Source of the DNA: a bacterium UBP8_UBA817
Lineage (GTDB): Bacteria > Margulisbacteria > Marinamargulisbacteria > SXXA01 > SICP01
Direction of reading: 5' to 3'
NCBI GenBank assembly: GCA_945888435.1
Contig: CAMCZW010000005.1
Location: forward strand, 19,668-83,667
Length of the DNA: 64,000 bases
The notes below the pieces were generated by a model, which ran no database searches, was not told the origin of the DNA, and was given only the letters and a program-made list of their open reading frames with translations. This document shows positions 34,961-44,294 of the stretch, in pieces. The first letter of the stretch is position 1, and the number at the start of each line of letters is the position of its first letter. The translations under genes were made by a program, and so were the position numbers.

Positions 34961-35086
34961 GACAGGGGATAAATGCCGCCATGCGGCCAACTCCCGAGGC
35001 TTAACTACACCGCTACGGCTGAGGCCTCCGCTCCTTGGTAGTCTGCGCCTCGTGATTTGACCACCTGACGACATTTATCCCCTGTC
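34961..35086 (-). repeat. Long-hairpin repeat element, copy B
   Basis: 126 bases that begin right after the FliF-FliG stop codon. The ends are an exact 15-base inverted repeat (GACAGGGGATAAATG and its complement), and pairing continues inward. Conserved blocks shared with copy A (11278-11503) lie at 35001-35024, 35031-35047 and 35065-35076. The outer arms differ from those of copy A, yet each pairs with its own partner, which points to a selected fold. It lies between two convergent genes and could also end transcription. Confidence 0.8.
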
Positions 35087-35120
35087 GGGGTTATCCAATG
35101 TTTGGCAAGAATCCAGCCCT

Positions 35121-35138
35121 TTCCCGCTTTTGCGGGAA
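35121..35138. repeat. Short palindrome TTCCCGC/GCGGGAA
   Basis: A seven-base stem with a four-base TTTT loop, followed on the plus strand by a T-rich stretch. It can act as a terminator for the FliF-FliG operon, and resembles the widespread intergenic 'TTCCCGC' palindromes of bacteria. Confidence 0.5.
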
Positions 35139-35177
35139 TGATGGGGTTTTTGGTTTTTGAATTATTATTTTATTTAA

Positions 35178-36590
35178 TTATTTAAATATTGGAGAATTCA
35201 AAAATTCTTCGTTGGATTTAGTTTGTTTTAATAATTTAATTAATTCTTCAGTTGAGCTTTCGGAGTCCATGTTTTTGCGGAGTAAGTAGGCTTTTTTGAG
35301 GATATCTTCTGGGATGAGGAGCTCTTCTTTTCTGGTTCCAGAATTGATGATGTCGATTGCCGGGAATATTCTTCGGTTCGCCATTTTTCGGCTGAGGTGA
35401 AGCTCCATATTTCCAGTGCCCTTGAACTCCTCATAGATGATGTCATCCATTTTAGAGCCTGTATCGACTAGCGCAGTGGCCACGATGGTTAAACTGCCAC
35501 CATGCTCGATATTTCGGGCCCCCCCGAAGAACCTTTTGGGTTTATGGAGAGAGCTTGGGTCTAAACCACCAGATAATGTTCGCCCAGATGGGGGTACGAC
35601 GAGGTTATAGGCTCTAGCGAGACGTGTGATGGAGTCTAAGAGAATAACGACGTCTTTGCCGCATTCTACTAGGCGCTTTGCACTCTCGAGTACTAATTCT
35701 GATACGCGAACATGCTGCTCTGGGGGTTCGTCGAATGTTGAGTAAATAACTTCGCCTTTGACCGATCTTTCCATGTCAGTAACCTCTTCAGGACGTTCGT
35801 CAATGAGGAGGACTTTGATGAGAACTTCAGGGTGGTTAATTGCGATTGCATTAGCGATGTCTTTCATAATCGTCGTTTTACCGGCTTTTGGAGGAGAAAC
35901 GATGAGCGCGCGTTGGCCCTTTCCGATGGGGCATAGCATATCCATGATGCGGCCAACGATTGGGACTGAGCCCGTTTCAAGATGTAATAATTCATCAGGA
36001 TAAATCGGGGTTAGATTTGAAAATAAAGTTCTTTCCCTGATCATTTCTGGGCTTTCGTTATTAATCGCCTCTACTTTTAGTAATGAAAAATAACGTTCGC
36101 CTTCTTTAGGAGGGCGGACTTGGCCGGACAAACGGTCGCCGTTTGCGACCCCAAATCTTCTAATTTGAGTTTGAGAGACATAAATATCTTCTGAACTTGG
36201 TAAATAGTTATTGGTTCTTAAAAATCCATATCCATCCGGTAATATTTCGAGGATACCGCTCGCTAAGATAATGGCACTTTTTTCTGTTTTTGCTTGAAGG
36301 ATATTAAAAATGAGGTCATTTTTTTTAAGTTGCTTGTAGTCGGGTAAATCAATTCCCTTGGCAAGTTCATGAAGTTCTTTTAAGGAGCTGCGTTGAAGTT
36401 CGACGATGTCTAATCGTTCGTCCGTGCTGCTATGTTCTCTGGGATTTGGATCTGGTTCGGATTGACTTCGGTCGGCTCTTTCGTCTACTTCTTGTGGGAT
36501 TCCTTTAGGTCTGGGTTTATTGAATCGTTGTCTTTGCGGTTGGCCAGATTGCTTTTTGTCTTTGTTATTATACGGTTGCTGATTAGTCAT
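35178..36590 (-). CDS. rho: Transcription termination factor Rho
   Basis: 470 residues. An N-terminal basic, Gln-rich extension (about 55 residues) precedes the Rho_N helix bundle ([30 protein letters not shown]), the RNA-binding cold-shock domain ([29 protein letters not shown]) and the RecA-like ATPase with Walker [10 protein letters not shown], Walker B VVILLDSI and Q loop [21 protein letters not shown] hexameric RNA helicase that ends transcription. AAGGAG sits properly before the ATG. The 276-base upstream gap contains no gene but may hold an autoregulated leader. Confidence 0.97.
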   Translation of the reverse strand: MTNQQPYNNKDKKQSGQPQRQRFNKPRPKGIPQEVDERADRSQSEPDPNPREHSSTDERLDIVELQRSSLKELHELAKGIDLPDYKQLKKNDLIFNILQAKTEKSAIILASGILEILPDGYGFLRTNNYLPSSEDIYVSQTQIRRFGVANGDRLSGQVRPPKEGERYFSLLKVEAINNESPEMIRERTLFSNLTPIYPDELLHLETGSVPIVGRIMDMLCPIGKGQRALIVSPPKAGKTTIMKDIANAIAINHPEVLIKVLLIDERPEEVTDMERSVKGEVIYSTFDEPPEQHVRVSELVLESAKRLVECGKDVVILLDSITRLARAYNLVVPPSGRTLSGGLDPSSLHKPKRFFGGARNIEHGGSLTIVATALVDTGSKMDDIIYEEFKGTGNMELHLSRKMANRRIFPAIDIINSGTRKEELLIPEDILKKAYLLRKNMDSESSTEELIKLLKQTKSNEEFLNSPIFK

Positions 36591-36866
36591 ATTGACTCCT
36601 TGATATCATTGGTTGTTTTTGTGGATTTTGATTGGGAGGAACACTGATGATGTGATGTATTCCCTAGTTTTTTGGATAATAAACTTAACTTTTGTACCTT
36701 TATGTATCTTCAATTTGTTTTTTGTGAAAATAATTGGAAATTTTTGCGCCAAAGTTGATGGCTTTTGATTGAACTTACGAAGATTTTATCAATATCTCCT
36801 CTATCTCGCAAGATTTGAAGTAGTTTTAATTGTATAAAGAGGAAAGCATTTGATATATTTTGATCT
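36591..36866. promoter_or_regulatory. Divergent intergenic region between rho and a secreted-protein gene
   Basis: 276 AT-rich bases. On the rho side this is a leader of up to 250 bases, a length compatible with rho autoregulation as known in other bacteria, but no defined element is identified. On the plus side GAGGAAAG lies rather far (about 20 bases) from the next ATG. No convincing promoter pair is assigned. Confidence 0.35.
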
Positions 36867-37664
36867 ATGTTCCGTGTTTTTTTTCTCCTATTTTTTTATT
36901 GTGTGGCTTTAGGGCTTCCTGCTGAGGCGTTGGGATCTCGGGTTTCGCTGGATCCTAAACCTGTTAAGCGACGTGTTGAAGTGAAGCGTAAGCCTGTTGA
37001 AAAACCTATTGTGCATCATCATTTGCCGACTGCAGATGCGGTTCGAGCTGTTGTGCCAGCAGTTCAGGTGGCGTCTGTATCTAATACGCCCACGGTGTCG
37101 ACTGCAGTATCTAATACAGTTCGTATCGCCTTACTTCGCGAGCTTGAACTTGTGAGACAGAGTATTCAAGATGATAGACATGCGACAGCCCTATCAACGA
37201 TGCAGCATTTATCGGACCGCCTTCGGGCGATACAGACGGATGTCATTGAATCCTTTTTTCCAGATACATTTCAAACACTGACGCCTCAGGGTAGGCCATC
37301 TTTAGAATATGTATCTGATCGATTTGGAGTCATCTTTTCCCGTCGGTATTTAAATCCGTCTTCTGGGCAACATTTGGATGTTTCTGTGATTCATCTGGAT
37401 TCATCTGTACAAGAGTATTGGGATATTGTTAAAAACCCTAAACTAGCGGCCCATTTGGATACGGCCAAAATTATTGAAATCCAGGATGGGTATCGGGGGC
37501 TAGAAAAAGTAAATCCAACTTTAGGCCTGATCGAACGCAATATCGTATTGAGTGATAGCTTGATGGTGAATATTGTGGCGGGTGGCAAAGATGTTAACCA
37601 GCTTATATTGGACTATACCCGACAAGTTCAATTTGGTAAGTTAAAGCGTTATTTGCAAGACTGA
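36867..37664 (+). CDS. Secreted protein of unknown function
   Basis: 265 residues. A signal peptide (1-23, cleavage near PAEALG) is followed by a basic Pro/Lys/Arg linker (KPVKRRVEVKRKPVEKPIVHHHLP), a helical part (LLRELELVRQSIQDDRHATALSTMQHLSDRLRAIQTDVI) and a mixed C-terminal domain (FGVIFSRRYLNPSSGQHLDVSVIHLDSSVQEYW). No family is recognised; it is presumably periplasmic. It is transcribed divergently from rho and ends 34 bases before tRNA-Thr. Confidence 0.75.
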   Translation: MFRVFFLLFFYCVALGLPAEALGSRVSLDPKPVKRRVEVKRKPVEKPIVHHHLPTADAVRAVVPAVQVASVSNTPTVSTAVSNTVRIALLRELELVRQSIQDDRHATALSTMQHLSDRLRAIQTDVIESFFPDTFQTLTPQGRPSLEYVSDRFGVIFSRRYLNPSSGQHLDVSVIHLDSSVQEYWDIVKNPKLAAHLDTAKIIEIQDGYRGLEKVNPTLGLIERNIVLSDSLMVNIVAGGKDVNQLILDYTRQVQFGKLKRYLQD

Positions 37665-37698
37665 CGTGGTTCTGATAGGATTCCAAAATCGTCAAAAT

Positions 37699-37774
37699 GC
37701 TCCTGTAGCTCAGTCGGTAGAGCGTATCCATGGTAAGGATAAGGTCATCGGTTCGATCCCGATCGGGAGCTCCA
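37699..37774 (+). tRNA. tRNA-Thr (anticodon GGT)
   Basis: A 76-base cloverleaf with encoded CCA: acceptor GCTCCTG/CGGGAGC (one G-T pair), anticodon stem TATCC/GGATA with loop ATGGTAA reading ACC and ACU codons, T arm CGGTTCGATCCCG. The next gene starts ten bases after the CCA end. Confidence 0.97.
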
Positions 37775-37783
37775 GAAACTAGT

Positions 37784-39169
37784 ATGGATTTTACCCTCAT
37801 TATTCATCATCTTCGCAAGCGCCTCTCAGACTCTCAGGTTGTTATATCTGATTTGGAGAGAGAAGCGTATTCTCATGATCGTTCTCCCTATTTTGGGCCA
37901 GTTTCTTTGGATTTTATTATTTTGTTCCCCCACTCTGAGAGTGATGTGGAATTTATATTAAAAACATCAGATTTTTTTAATATTCCGATTGTGGTTCGAG
38001 GTGCAGGGACGGGTACGACGGGTGGCGCACTTCCCGTAACAGCCTGCTTGATGATGTCATTTGAAAAAATGGATCGTATTTTAGAAATTGATGTTGAAAA
38101 TAGAGTAGCAGTCATTGAACCGGGTGTAATTACCGGTAATTTACAGCGTGAGGTGTCTGAAATTGGGCTTTTTTATCCGCCGGATCCAGCCAGCCTTGAG
38201 ACCTGTACAATCGGTGGGAATGTGGCCGAGAATGCCGGTGGTCCTCGATGTCTTAAATATGGGGTAACCCGAGATTATATTTTGGGATTATCTGGATTTT
38301 ATGTGGATGGCACTCCGTTTCATTTTGGTGGCAAACTTAGAAAAGATGTGGCCGGTTATGACATGATTGGGCTTTTGGTGGGGAGCGAAGGAACACTCGC
38401 TGTTATCACTCAAATTATTGTGAAGCTGATTGCATTGCCTCTTGAGGGCCCTCTGATTCACTGCGCATTTACGAGTTATGATGAGGCATTTTTTGCGCTC
38501 AACTCTATTTTAACCTCTGGGGTAAGCCCAAGTGCTGTTGAGTTCATGGATACGGCTTGTCTTAAGGCGATTAAGACCTGTCATGGAATTGATATTCAAG
38601 ATAGTGACCACCCTGCTCATTTATTGATTGAACTGGATAGTCATGATGCCGAACAATTCAAGAAAGATACAGAGATTATTCTGGATATTTTAAATCGAAG
38701 TCAAAGCTCGGTTCAGGTGATGTCTAGTGCATCCGAAAAAGAAATTCTCTGGAAAACTCGCCGCTTAATTTCACGTTCTCTCAAACAGCTTTTTCCTCAA
38801 AAAATCTCCCATGACATTGTTGTCCCTGTGTCTCGGGTATCCACTTATATGGCCTTTATTTCTCAACTTTCAATAGAATCTGGAATTCAAATTATTGGCT
38901 ATGGCCATTTGGGAGATGGGAATATCCATGTAAATATCTTAATTCCACCAGATTGTGAAGATGCTCATATTGGAGAAATATTAACGCTTCAAATACTTGA
39001 ACAAGCTATTTTACTTAAAGGAAGTATCACCGGCGAGCATGGGATTGGAGTTACTAAGAAACCGTTTTTAAATCTGATGTTTTCAGAGTACGATATCACG
39101 ATCTTTCGAGGAATCAAGCGTACTTTTGATCCAAAGAATCTTTTAAATCCACATAAAATTATTGACTAA
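37784..39169 (+). CDS. FAD-linked oxidase, GlcD / D-lactate dehydrogenase type
   Basis: 461 residues from the ATG at 37784; the longer frame reads through tRNA-Thr and is rejected. The FAD-binding PCMH fold shows VVRGAGTGTTGGALP and YPPDPASLETCTIGGNVAENAGGPRCLKYGVTRDYILGL. The C-terminal FAD-oxidase domain carries GYGHLGDGNIHVNI and GSITGEHGIGVTKK. The family oxidises glycolate, D-lactate or related 2-hydroxy acids at the cytoplasmic membrane. Partner genes glcE and glcF are absent, so a stand-alone D-2-hydroxyacid dehydrogenase is possible. Confidence 0.88.
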   Translation: MDFTLIIHHLRKRLSDSQVVISDLEREAYSHDRSPYFGPVSLDFIILFPHSESDVEFILKTSDFFNIPIVVRGAGTGTTGGALPVTACLMMSFEKMDRILEIDVENRVAVIEPGVITGNLQREVSEIGLFYPPDPASLETCTIGGNVAENAGGPRCLKYGVTRDYILGLSGFYVDGTPFHFGGKLRKDVAGYDMIGLLVGSEGTLAVITQIIVKLIALPLEGPLIHCAFTSYDEAFFALNSILTSGVSPSAVEFMDTACLKAIKTCHGIDIQDSDHPAHLLIELDSHDAEQFKKDTEIILDILNRSQSSVQVMSSASEKEILWKTRRLISRSLKQLFPQKISHDIVVPVSRVSTYMAFISQLSIESGIQIIGYGHLGDGNIHVNILIPPDCEDAHIGEILTLQILEQAILLKGSITGEHGIGVTKKPFLNLMFSEYDITIFRGIKRTFDPKNLLNPHKIID

Positions 39170-39184
39170 CCGTTGGGGGGAATC

Positions 39185-40597
39185 ATGTCATCAGACTCTA
39201 ATTTAAAACGCGTACTTGGACGATGGGATCTGGTAGGACTTGGTATTGGGGCCATTATTGGCGCTGGTATTTTTGTCATTACCGGTCAGGCTGCGGCTGA
39301 ATATGCAGGTCCTGGGATTGTACTTTCGTTTATTTTATCTGGGATTGTATGTGTGTTTGCGGGTTTATGTTATGCCGAACTTGCATCGATGATCCCTACA
39401 TCTGGGAGTGCGTATGCGTATGCACGCGCATCGATGGGTAATTTTGTGGCATGGATTATTGGCTGGGATTTAATTTTAGAATATTTTTTTGCGTCTTCGA
39501 CCGTAGCCGTGGGGTGGTCTGGATATTTTGTAAGTTTTTTAAAAGAATTTGGAATTATTATTCCGCGCTATTTATCAAGTTCTCCATTTGGATTTGATCA
39601 TATCCGAGGATGGTATTTAACCGGAGCGTTGATTAACCTCCCCGCGATGATGATTATTGCCATTATTAGTATTTTGCTTGTGGTGGGAGTACGCGAATCG
39701 GTGAAAGTAAATGCGATTATTGTCCTGGTTAAATTAAGTGTTATTTTTTTATTTATTATTTTTTGTGCGCCTTATATTTCAACTCAGAATTGGATACCGT
39801 TCATTCCGGAGAACACGGGCGTATTTGGCCATTTTGGCTGGAGCGGTATTGCCAGGGGTGCAGCAGTTATCTTTTTTGCTTATATTGGATTTGACGCAGT
39901 TTCAACGGCCGCTCAAGAGGCCAAGAACCCGCAGAAGGATATGGCGTTTGGGATTTTGGGGTCTTTAATTTTATGTACGATTATTTATATTTTAGTGTCC
40001 TTAGTTTTAACTGGGATTGTGGATTACCGACTTTTGAATGTCCCAGACCCGATTGCAGTTGGAGTGGATGCAGTGGGACCTGCAATTGCGTGGTTGAGAC
40101 CCTTTATTAAATTAGGGGCGTTGGCTGGGTTAAATTCGGTTATTTTGGTCATGTTAATGGGACAATCCCGGATTTTGTATGCGATGTCTAAAGATGGGTA
40201 TTTACCACGATTTTTCTCTAAGATTCATCCTAAATATCAAACCCCTTATTTAAATACTTTGATTTTAGGGATTTTAGGAATGATGATTTCGGGTATATTT
40301 CCGATTGGAATTTTAGGAGAGTTAGTGTCGATTGGGACGCTTTTTGCGTTTGCCATTGTTTGTATTTCGGTGTGGATTTTGCGGCGAACTCAGCCGAATA
40401 TACCTCGGTATTTTAAAGTTCCCTGGGTACCGTTGATCCCAATCTTAGGGGCGCTATCTGCAGTTGGCCAAATGTTATCGCTGCCACCAGATACCTGGCT
40501 TCGGCTAATTGTTTGGATGGGGCTTGGATTATTGATTTACTATTTTTATGGTCGCAAACGGGTTAACGAGCCGAATATCGAAACATTTCCAGAATAG
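39185..40597 (+). CDS. APC-superfamily amino acid permease (cationic amino acid transporter-like)
   Basis: 470 residues with about twelve to fourteen membrane helices. The conserved first helix reads DLVGLGIGAIIGAGIFVITGQAAAEYAGPGIVLSFILSGIVCVFAGLCYAELASMIPTSGSAYAYA, as in the YfnA/CAT group, and helix 6 carries FFAYIGFDAVSTAAQEAKNPQKDM. It should import amino acids with protons. The ATG at 39185 is chosen (GGGGGG upstream) over a TTG at 39173. Its last 35 bases overlap the convergent nadA gene. Confidence 0.9.
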   Translation: MSSDSNLKRVLGRWDLVGLGIGAIIGAGIFVITGQAAAEYAGPGIVLSFILSGIVCVFAGLCYAELASMIPTSGSAYAYARASMGNFVAWIIGWDLILEYFFASSTVAVGWSGYFVSFLKEFGIIIPRYLSSSPFGFDHIRGWYLTGALINLPAMMIIAIISILLVVGVRESVKVNAIIVLVKLSVIFLFIIFCAPYISTQNWIPFIPENTGVFGHFGWSGIARGAAVIFFAYIGFDAVSTAAQEAKNPQKDMAFGILGSLILCTIIYILVSLVLTGIVDYRLLNVPDPIAVGVDAVGPAIAWLRPFIKLGALAGLNSVILVMLMGQSRILYAMSKDGYLPRFFSKIHPKYQTPYLNTLILGILGMMISGIFPIGILGELVSIGTLFAFAIVCISVWILRRTQPNIPRYFKVPWVPLIPILGALSAVGQMLSLPPDTWLRLIVWMGLGLLIYYFYGRKRVNEPNIETFPE

Positions 40598-41588
40598 TAT
40601 TGAGGGCTTTTTTTTGAGTACTTTCGTCGATTGAAATAATATCGGACGCATCGGGCTCTTTTAGTACTCTCAAGATATCTTCTAATGTATTTGATTTCAT
40701 ATATTTGCACATAGTGCAGGTGCCTACAAATGTTTTGCCTGGTACTTCGGCTTGTAATCGATTGGTAAGTCCGCATTCTGTCAGTAGAAAAAATGTTGAT
40801 TTTGGTGAGGCTTTGACATGATTGATCATCTGAGAGGTGCTTCCGACATAATCCGATTGATTGAGTACTTGTGAATTGCATTCAGGGTGGCTTAATACTT
40901 CAACTTCTGGATACTGGACTCTTAAGAAGTCGATCATTTCGGCATCGTAATCCTCATGGACATAACAGGTGCCATCCCAATATTGAATTTCCTTGTTAAT
41001 CCCTTTTCTTTTAAAATCTTCGATGACATTTTGGGCCATTAATTTATCGGGTAAAAAATAGATTTTATCATTTGGGATTTCTTCAACAATTTTATAGACA
41101 TTGGAAGAGGTAACACAGACATCACATTCTGCTTTTACGGCGGCTGAGGTGTTGATGTAGCAGACGAATGTGTGATTGGGATATTTGAGTTTAGCCGCTT
41201 GGACATCTGCTGCTGTGATGGAATCCGCGAGCGAACATCCATTATTTTTACCTGGGATTAATACCGTTTTACTGGGATTTAATAATTTTGCAGTGTCCGC
41301 CATAAATCTTACGGCAGCGAAGACGATGGTATCTGCCGTGGTTTCCTGGGCTTTTTTACTGAGTTCGTAGGAATCACCGACCGCATCTGCGACTCCATAA
41401 ATAATTTCGGGACTTACATAGGAATGGGCCAAAATAATGGCATTTTTTTTCTTTTTTAATTCATTAATTTCATTAATTAATGGGGTAATTTTTCGGCATT
41501 TTTCCTGTGTAAATAAGCAAATATTAGCCGCAATTTTTATATTTTTTAATTTTTCAAATAATTCTTCCGGGGTAATTTTGGACATCAT
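40563..41588 (-). CDS. nadA: Quinolinate synthase A
   Basis: 341 residues. It condenses iminoaspartate and dihydroxyacetone phosphate for NAD synthesis, using a [4Fe-4S] cluster. The three cluster-type cysteines are visible in KAECDVCVTSSN, LSHPECN and GTCTMCKYMKSNTL. Other signatures are AIILAHSYVSPEI and DSYELSKKA. The start codon directly follows the stop of a ferredoxin gene, and the 3' end overlaps the convergent permease by 35 bases. No nadB or nadC is present in the window. Confidence 0.96.
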   Translation of the reverse strand: MMSKITPEELFEKLKNIKIAANICLFTQEKCRKITPLINEINELKKKKNAIILAHSYVSPEIIYGVADAVGDSYELSKKAQETTADTIVFAAVRFMADTAKLLNPSKTVLIPGKNNGCSLADSITAADVQAAKLKYPNHTFVCYINTSAAVKAECDVCVTSSNVYKIVEEIPNDKIYFLPDKLMAQNVIEDFKRKGINKEIQYWDGTCYVHEDYDAEMIDFLRVQYPEVEVLSHPECNSQVLNQSDYVGSTSQMINHVKASPKSTFFLLTECGLTNRLQAEVPGKTFVGTCTMCKYMKSNTLEDILRVLKEPDASDIISIDESTQKKALNTILEMFRYSAR

Positions 41589-41822
41589 TTAATTTCCATC
41601 ATTTCCGATTGCGCCGACTGGACAAGCGTGTACCGCTAACTCACAAGCTTCAATTTCAGCATCAGTTTTGGGTTGGCTGTAGACGATGGCATGATCATTG
41701 TTTTGGACTAGCTTAAAGTTTTTTCTCGCAAGAGCAAAACAGGTATCGCAAGCAATACAATCTCGATCGACATAGTACTTGCCGGGGGTGTTATCTGGAT
41801 ACTGATCGTTTTTATTTGCCAT
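41589..41822 (-). CDS. Ferredoxin, [4Fe-4S] type
   Basis: 77 residues. The cysteine pattern CIACDTC (C-x2-C-x2-C) and CELAVHACPVGAI supports one [4Fe-4S] cluster, perhaps with one unused half. Its stop codon abuts the nadA start, so the two are co-translated. As quinolinate synthase is an Fe-S enzyme this ferredoxin may supply electrons for repair or maturation of its cluster (inference). Confidence 0.88.
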   Translation of the reverse strand: MANKNDQYPDNTPGKYYVDRDCIACDTCFALARKNFKLVQNNDHAIVYSQPKTDAEIEACELAVHACPVGAIGNDGN

Positions 41823-41895
41823 ATATCAGAAATACGACCATGATTATTTTTTTCAGTTTATGCCTCTTTGTATCGTTATTTAAAGAAGCGGTATT

Positions 41896-42666
41896 TTAAC
41901 ATTGCTCAGCAAATGATTCCAACGTTGTATGGCAGATATAGGACCTGGCTCCATCTAAAATCAATTCTGTAAAATCTAGAGGGCTTTTTTCTTGAATGGA
42001 ATACTCATTTCTAAATAAGTCTAAGACATCTTGTATGGAATACTCTTCAGCCCCGACGGCATTGACGATACCCGGTTTATCTTGGGCCTCTAGGATGCAG
42101 TCAATGAGATCTTCAACATAGGTATATTTTCTATAAATTGTTTTAGGGTCTCCATTGACCATAATTTTTTCTCTGAGCATGCATCTTGTAATCAGCATAT
42201 CTGGCCTTGAATTTTCACCGTAGACTGTAAATGGCCGGACGATGGCCCAATTTGAATGAGTTTTGGTAATTTCTTCACATATTTTTTTGGAGATTGAATA
42301 GGGAGATTCGATATTGCCTAATACTGAGGATGAGGAAATATAAATTAATTTATCTGCTTTTACTTTTTGAAGTAATTTTAAATAGTCTAAACAATTATTT
42401 TGAAAATAATCGGTGGCAGGACGATGGGTGCGTACCCCTGCAAATGCCCCAAAATGGACTAAATACTCACAAGCTATTCCGTCTGGAATCTCTATTAAAG
42501 ATGGATTAACGCCTTGCTTACGATTTAAAATAAGTTGGGGAGATGGGTTTCCGGTAGGTTGTTGGATGTCATAGACAAGGTAGTCTTTGGGATTTAGCCT
42601 TTTACAAAAATGGCTCCCTATAAATCCGTGACCGCCGATGACTAAATATTTTATTTTTTGATTCAT
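41896..42666 (-). CDS. NAD-dependent sugar epimerase/dehydratase (extended SDR)
   Basis: 256 residues. A Rossmann motif opens the protein (YLVIGGHGFIGSHFCKRL) and SSSVLGNIESPYSISKKICEE holds the Ser and YxxxK catalytic set of extended SDRs, followed by IVRPFTVYGENSRPDMLI. It is somewhat short for the group (typically 300 or more). It would act on a nucleotide sugar. It is last in an operon with two glycosyltransferases and the LAB_N protein, so it probably prepares the sugar they use. GGGGGA precedes the start. Confidence 0.88.
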   Translation of the reverse strand: MNQKIKYLVIGGHGFIGSHFCKRLNPKDYLVYDIQQPTGNPSPQLILNRKQGVNPSLIEIPDGIACEYLVHFGAFAGVRTHRPATDYFQNNCLDYLKLLQKVKADKLIYISSSSVLGNIESPYSISKKICEEITKTHSNWAIVRPFTVYGENSRPDMLITRCMLREKIMVNGDPKTIYRKYTYVEDLIDCILEAQDKPGIVNAVGAEEYSIQDVLDLFRNEYSIQEKSPLDFTELILDGARSYICHTTLESFAEQC

Positions 42667-42688
42667 TGGATTTCCCCCAATTTAATTA

Positions 42689-44293
42689 TTATTCTGTGAT
42701 GAGTGTCGGTATCCATTTTTGTCGATTGCCGATTTGTGAAGGATACCTTCCTAGCTCTTCTTTCTTAACATGAGATTGATCCCCTTTATATTCTGATAAA
42801 TCTAAAGGATTGTCGATTGTTAGTATAATGAGAGGCAGTCTTTCTGGCCATGAAGTCGCGTCTTTGGGATCCCACAATTTAATTTCTTTTCCTGCATAAA
42901 AGACATATTGCATGTGAATTCGAGATCGGGTGGTGTAAAAAGGGATGTCTTTTAATTTTGGGTTATTTTTTAACACGGATAGGACTGTGTAATCATACTG
43001 ACCTTTGATTTGTTCGGCCATTGCGGGATAGACCCCGATGACAAAGGCTATGACCACTGCCACGGTCGCATAAAATACACCCGCAGGATTATTTTTTTTG
43101 AAATACTGAATGACGATGCCGGTCGCCCCCCAGAGTAACATCCCCCCGAGGGTGCCTTCTGTAGGTGTGATGGAATGATCCAGAATGGCTTTAGTGAGCA
43201 TTGCAGTTGCACCCGCTGAAAATAATAGAACGATAATGACATGAATAGTGAGCAATCGCTTAGTAAGCATATTGATCCATAAGCCCCCTATCGTCATCGC
43301 CACTGGAACCCAGATCGGTAATAGGTACCTCATTTGTTTATGAGGCATTACTGATAATAATAGTAATGTGATCCCAATCCAGATTAATAAAAATTTACCT
43401 AACTTCTGCTTTCCATCTAGCCGTTTTCTAATTAATGAACTATTAAGAATTGACCACCCAAGCCCCATCCATATTCCTGTTAAAAATAAAAAGTGACCAT
43501 AAAACCACCAAGGTTGGACATGGCTACTCGTCCATGAGGATACCTCCTTATTAAGGGTCCCTACCCCAGCCGCCATATTAGTCATAGAGACTACGATCGG
43601 CCATGCGCCCCCAATGATTAGTGCGATGAGTAATGAGCCGATGACCTGTTTCCAATTTTTTTTGAGGTGAGTGATGCCATCCAATGCAATACACCATGCG
43701 GCTAAAAATGGGATAAAGAGAGAAAAATATCCGACAGGCCCTTTGCATAGAAGTGACATCCCCATCGCGATCCCAAATCCCCACCAGTATCGTGCCTTAG
43801 AAATCCTGATTGCCTTGAGAAAGCACCAAATGGCACTTAGCATCGCAGCATGGACATAAATATCCCAAAAGTTTTCCCTGCCCATTTCGATCCAATGGAT
43901 TGAGGTGGCGAGTATTAATCCAGCATAGAGAGCCCATTTTCGGTTTTGGGTAAGCTCAAAACATACTCCATATAAGGCAAGCACCATAATAATGGCCGCC
44001 AGCGCAGACGGTGTGCGTAATACAGTCAAATTATCAAATCCGCCGCCGATGATCGCAGCTATAGCCGTTAACCAGGTCGGCAATGGGGGCTTAGCAAGTC
44101 TTAGATCTCCATTCATTGTGGGGAGTAGCCAGGACCCATCTCTCACAATTTCTCTGGCAGTCTGGAGGTTGCGGGCTTCCATTAACTCGGATACTTGGGG
44201 TAACCCTAGGTGGATAAATAGAACCGATGCAGATACGGCAACCAAGATCAGCTGATGACAATATTTACGGCACCATTCTTTTATGAAATTCAT
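42689..44293 (-). CDS. GT39 / ArnT-like lipid-linked sugar transferase
   Basis: 534 residues with about twelve membrane helices. The first periplasmic loop has the typical LGLPQVSELMEARNLQTAREIVRDGSWLLPTMNGDLRLAKPPLPTWL, matching ArnT-type enzymes that attach a sugar from undecaprenyl phosphate to lipid A. It follows the LAB_N gene by one base in an operon with a GT2 enzyme and an epimerase. It is distinct from the GT39-like protein at 28735. The transferred sugar is unknown. Confidence 0.88.
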   Translation of the reverse strand: MNFIKEWCRKYCHQLILVAVSASVLFIHLGLPQVSELMEARNLQTAREIVRDGSWLLPTMNGDLRLAKPPLPTWLTAIAAIIGGGFDNLTVLRTPSALAAIIMVLALYGVCFELTQNRKWALYAGLILATSIHWIEMGRENFWDIYVHAAMLSAIWCFLKAIRISKARYWWGFGIAMGMSLLCKGPVGYFSLFIPFLAAWCIALDGITHLKKNWKQVIGSLLIALIIGGAWPIVVSMTNMAAGVGTLNKEVSSWTSSHVQPWWFYGHFLFLTGIWMGLGWSILNSSLIRKRLDGKQKLGKFLLIWIGITLLLLSVMPHKQMRYLLPIWVPVAMTIGGLWINMLTKRLLTIHVIIVLLFSAGATAMLTKAILDHSITPTEGTLGGMLLWGATGIVIQYFKKNNPAGVFYATVAVVIAFVIGVYPAMAEQIKGQYDYTVLSVLKNNPKLKDIPFYTTRSRIHMQYVFYAGKEIKLWDPKDATSWPERLPLIILTIDNPLDLSEYKGDQSHVKKEELGRYPSQIGNRQKWIPTLITE

Positions 44294-44294
44294 C

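Noticed and set aside
37730..37783. GlcD-like frame extended upstream
   Set aside because: The extension is encoded by tRNA-Thr.
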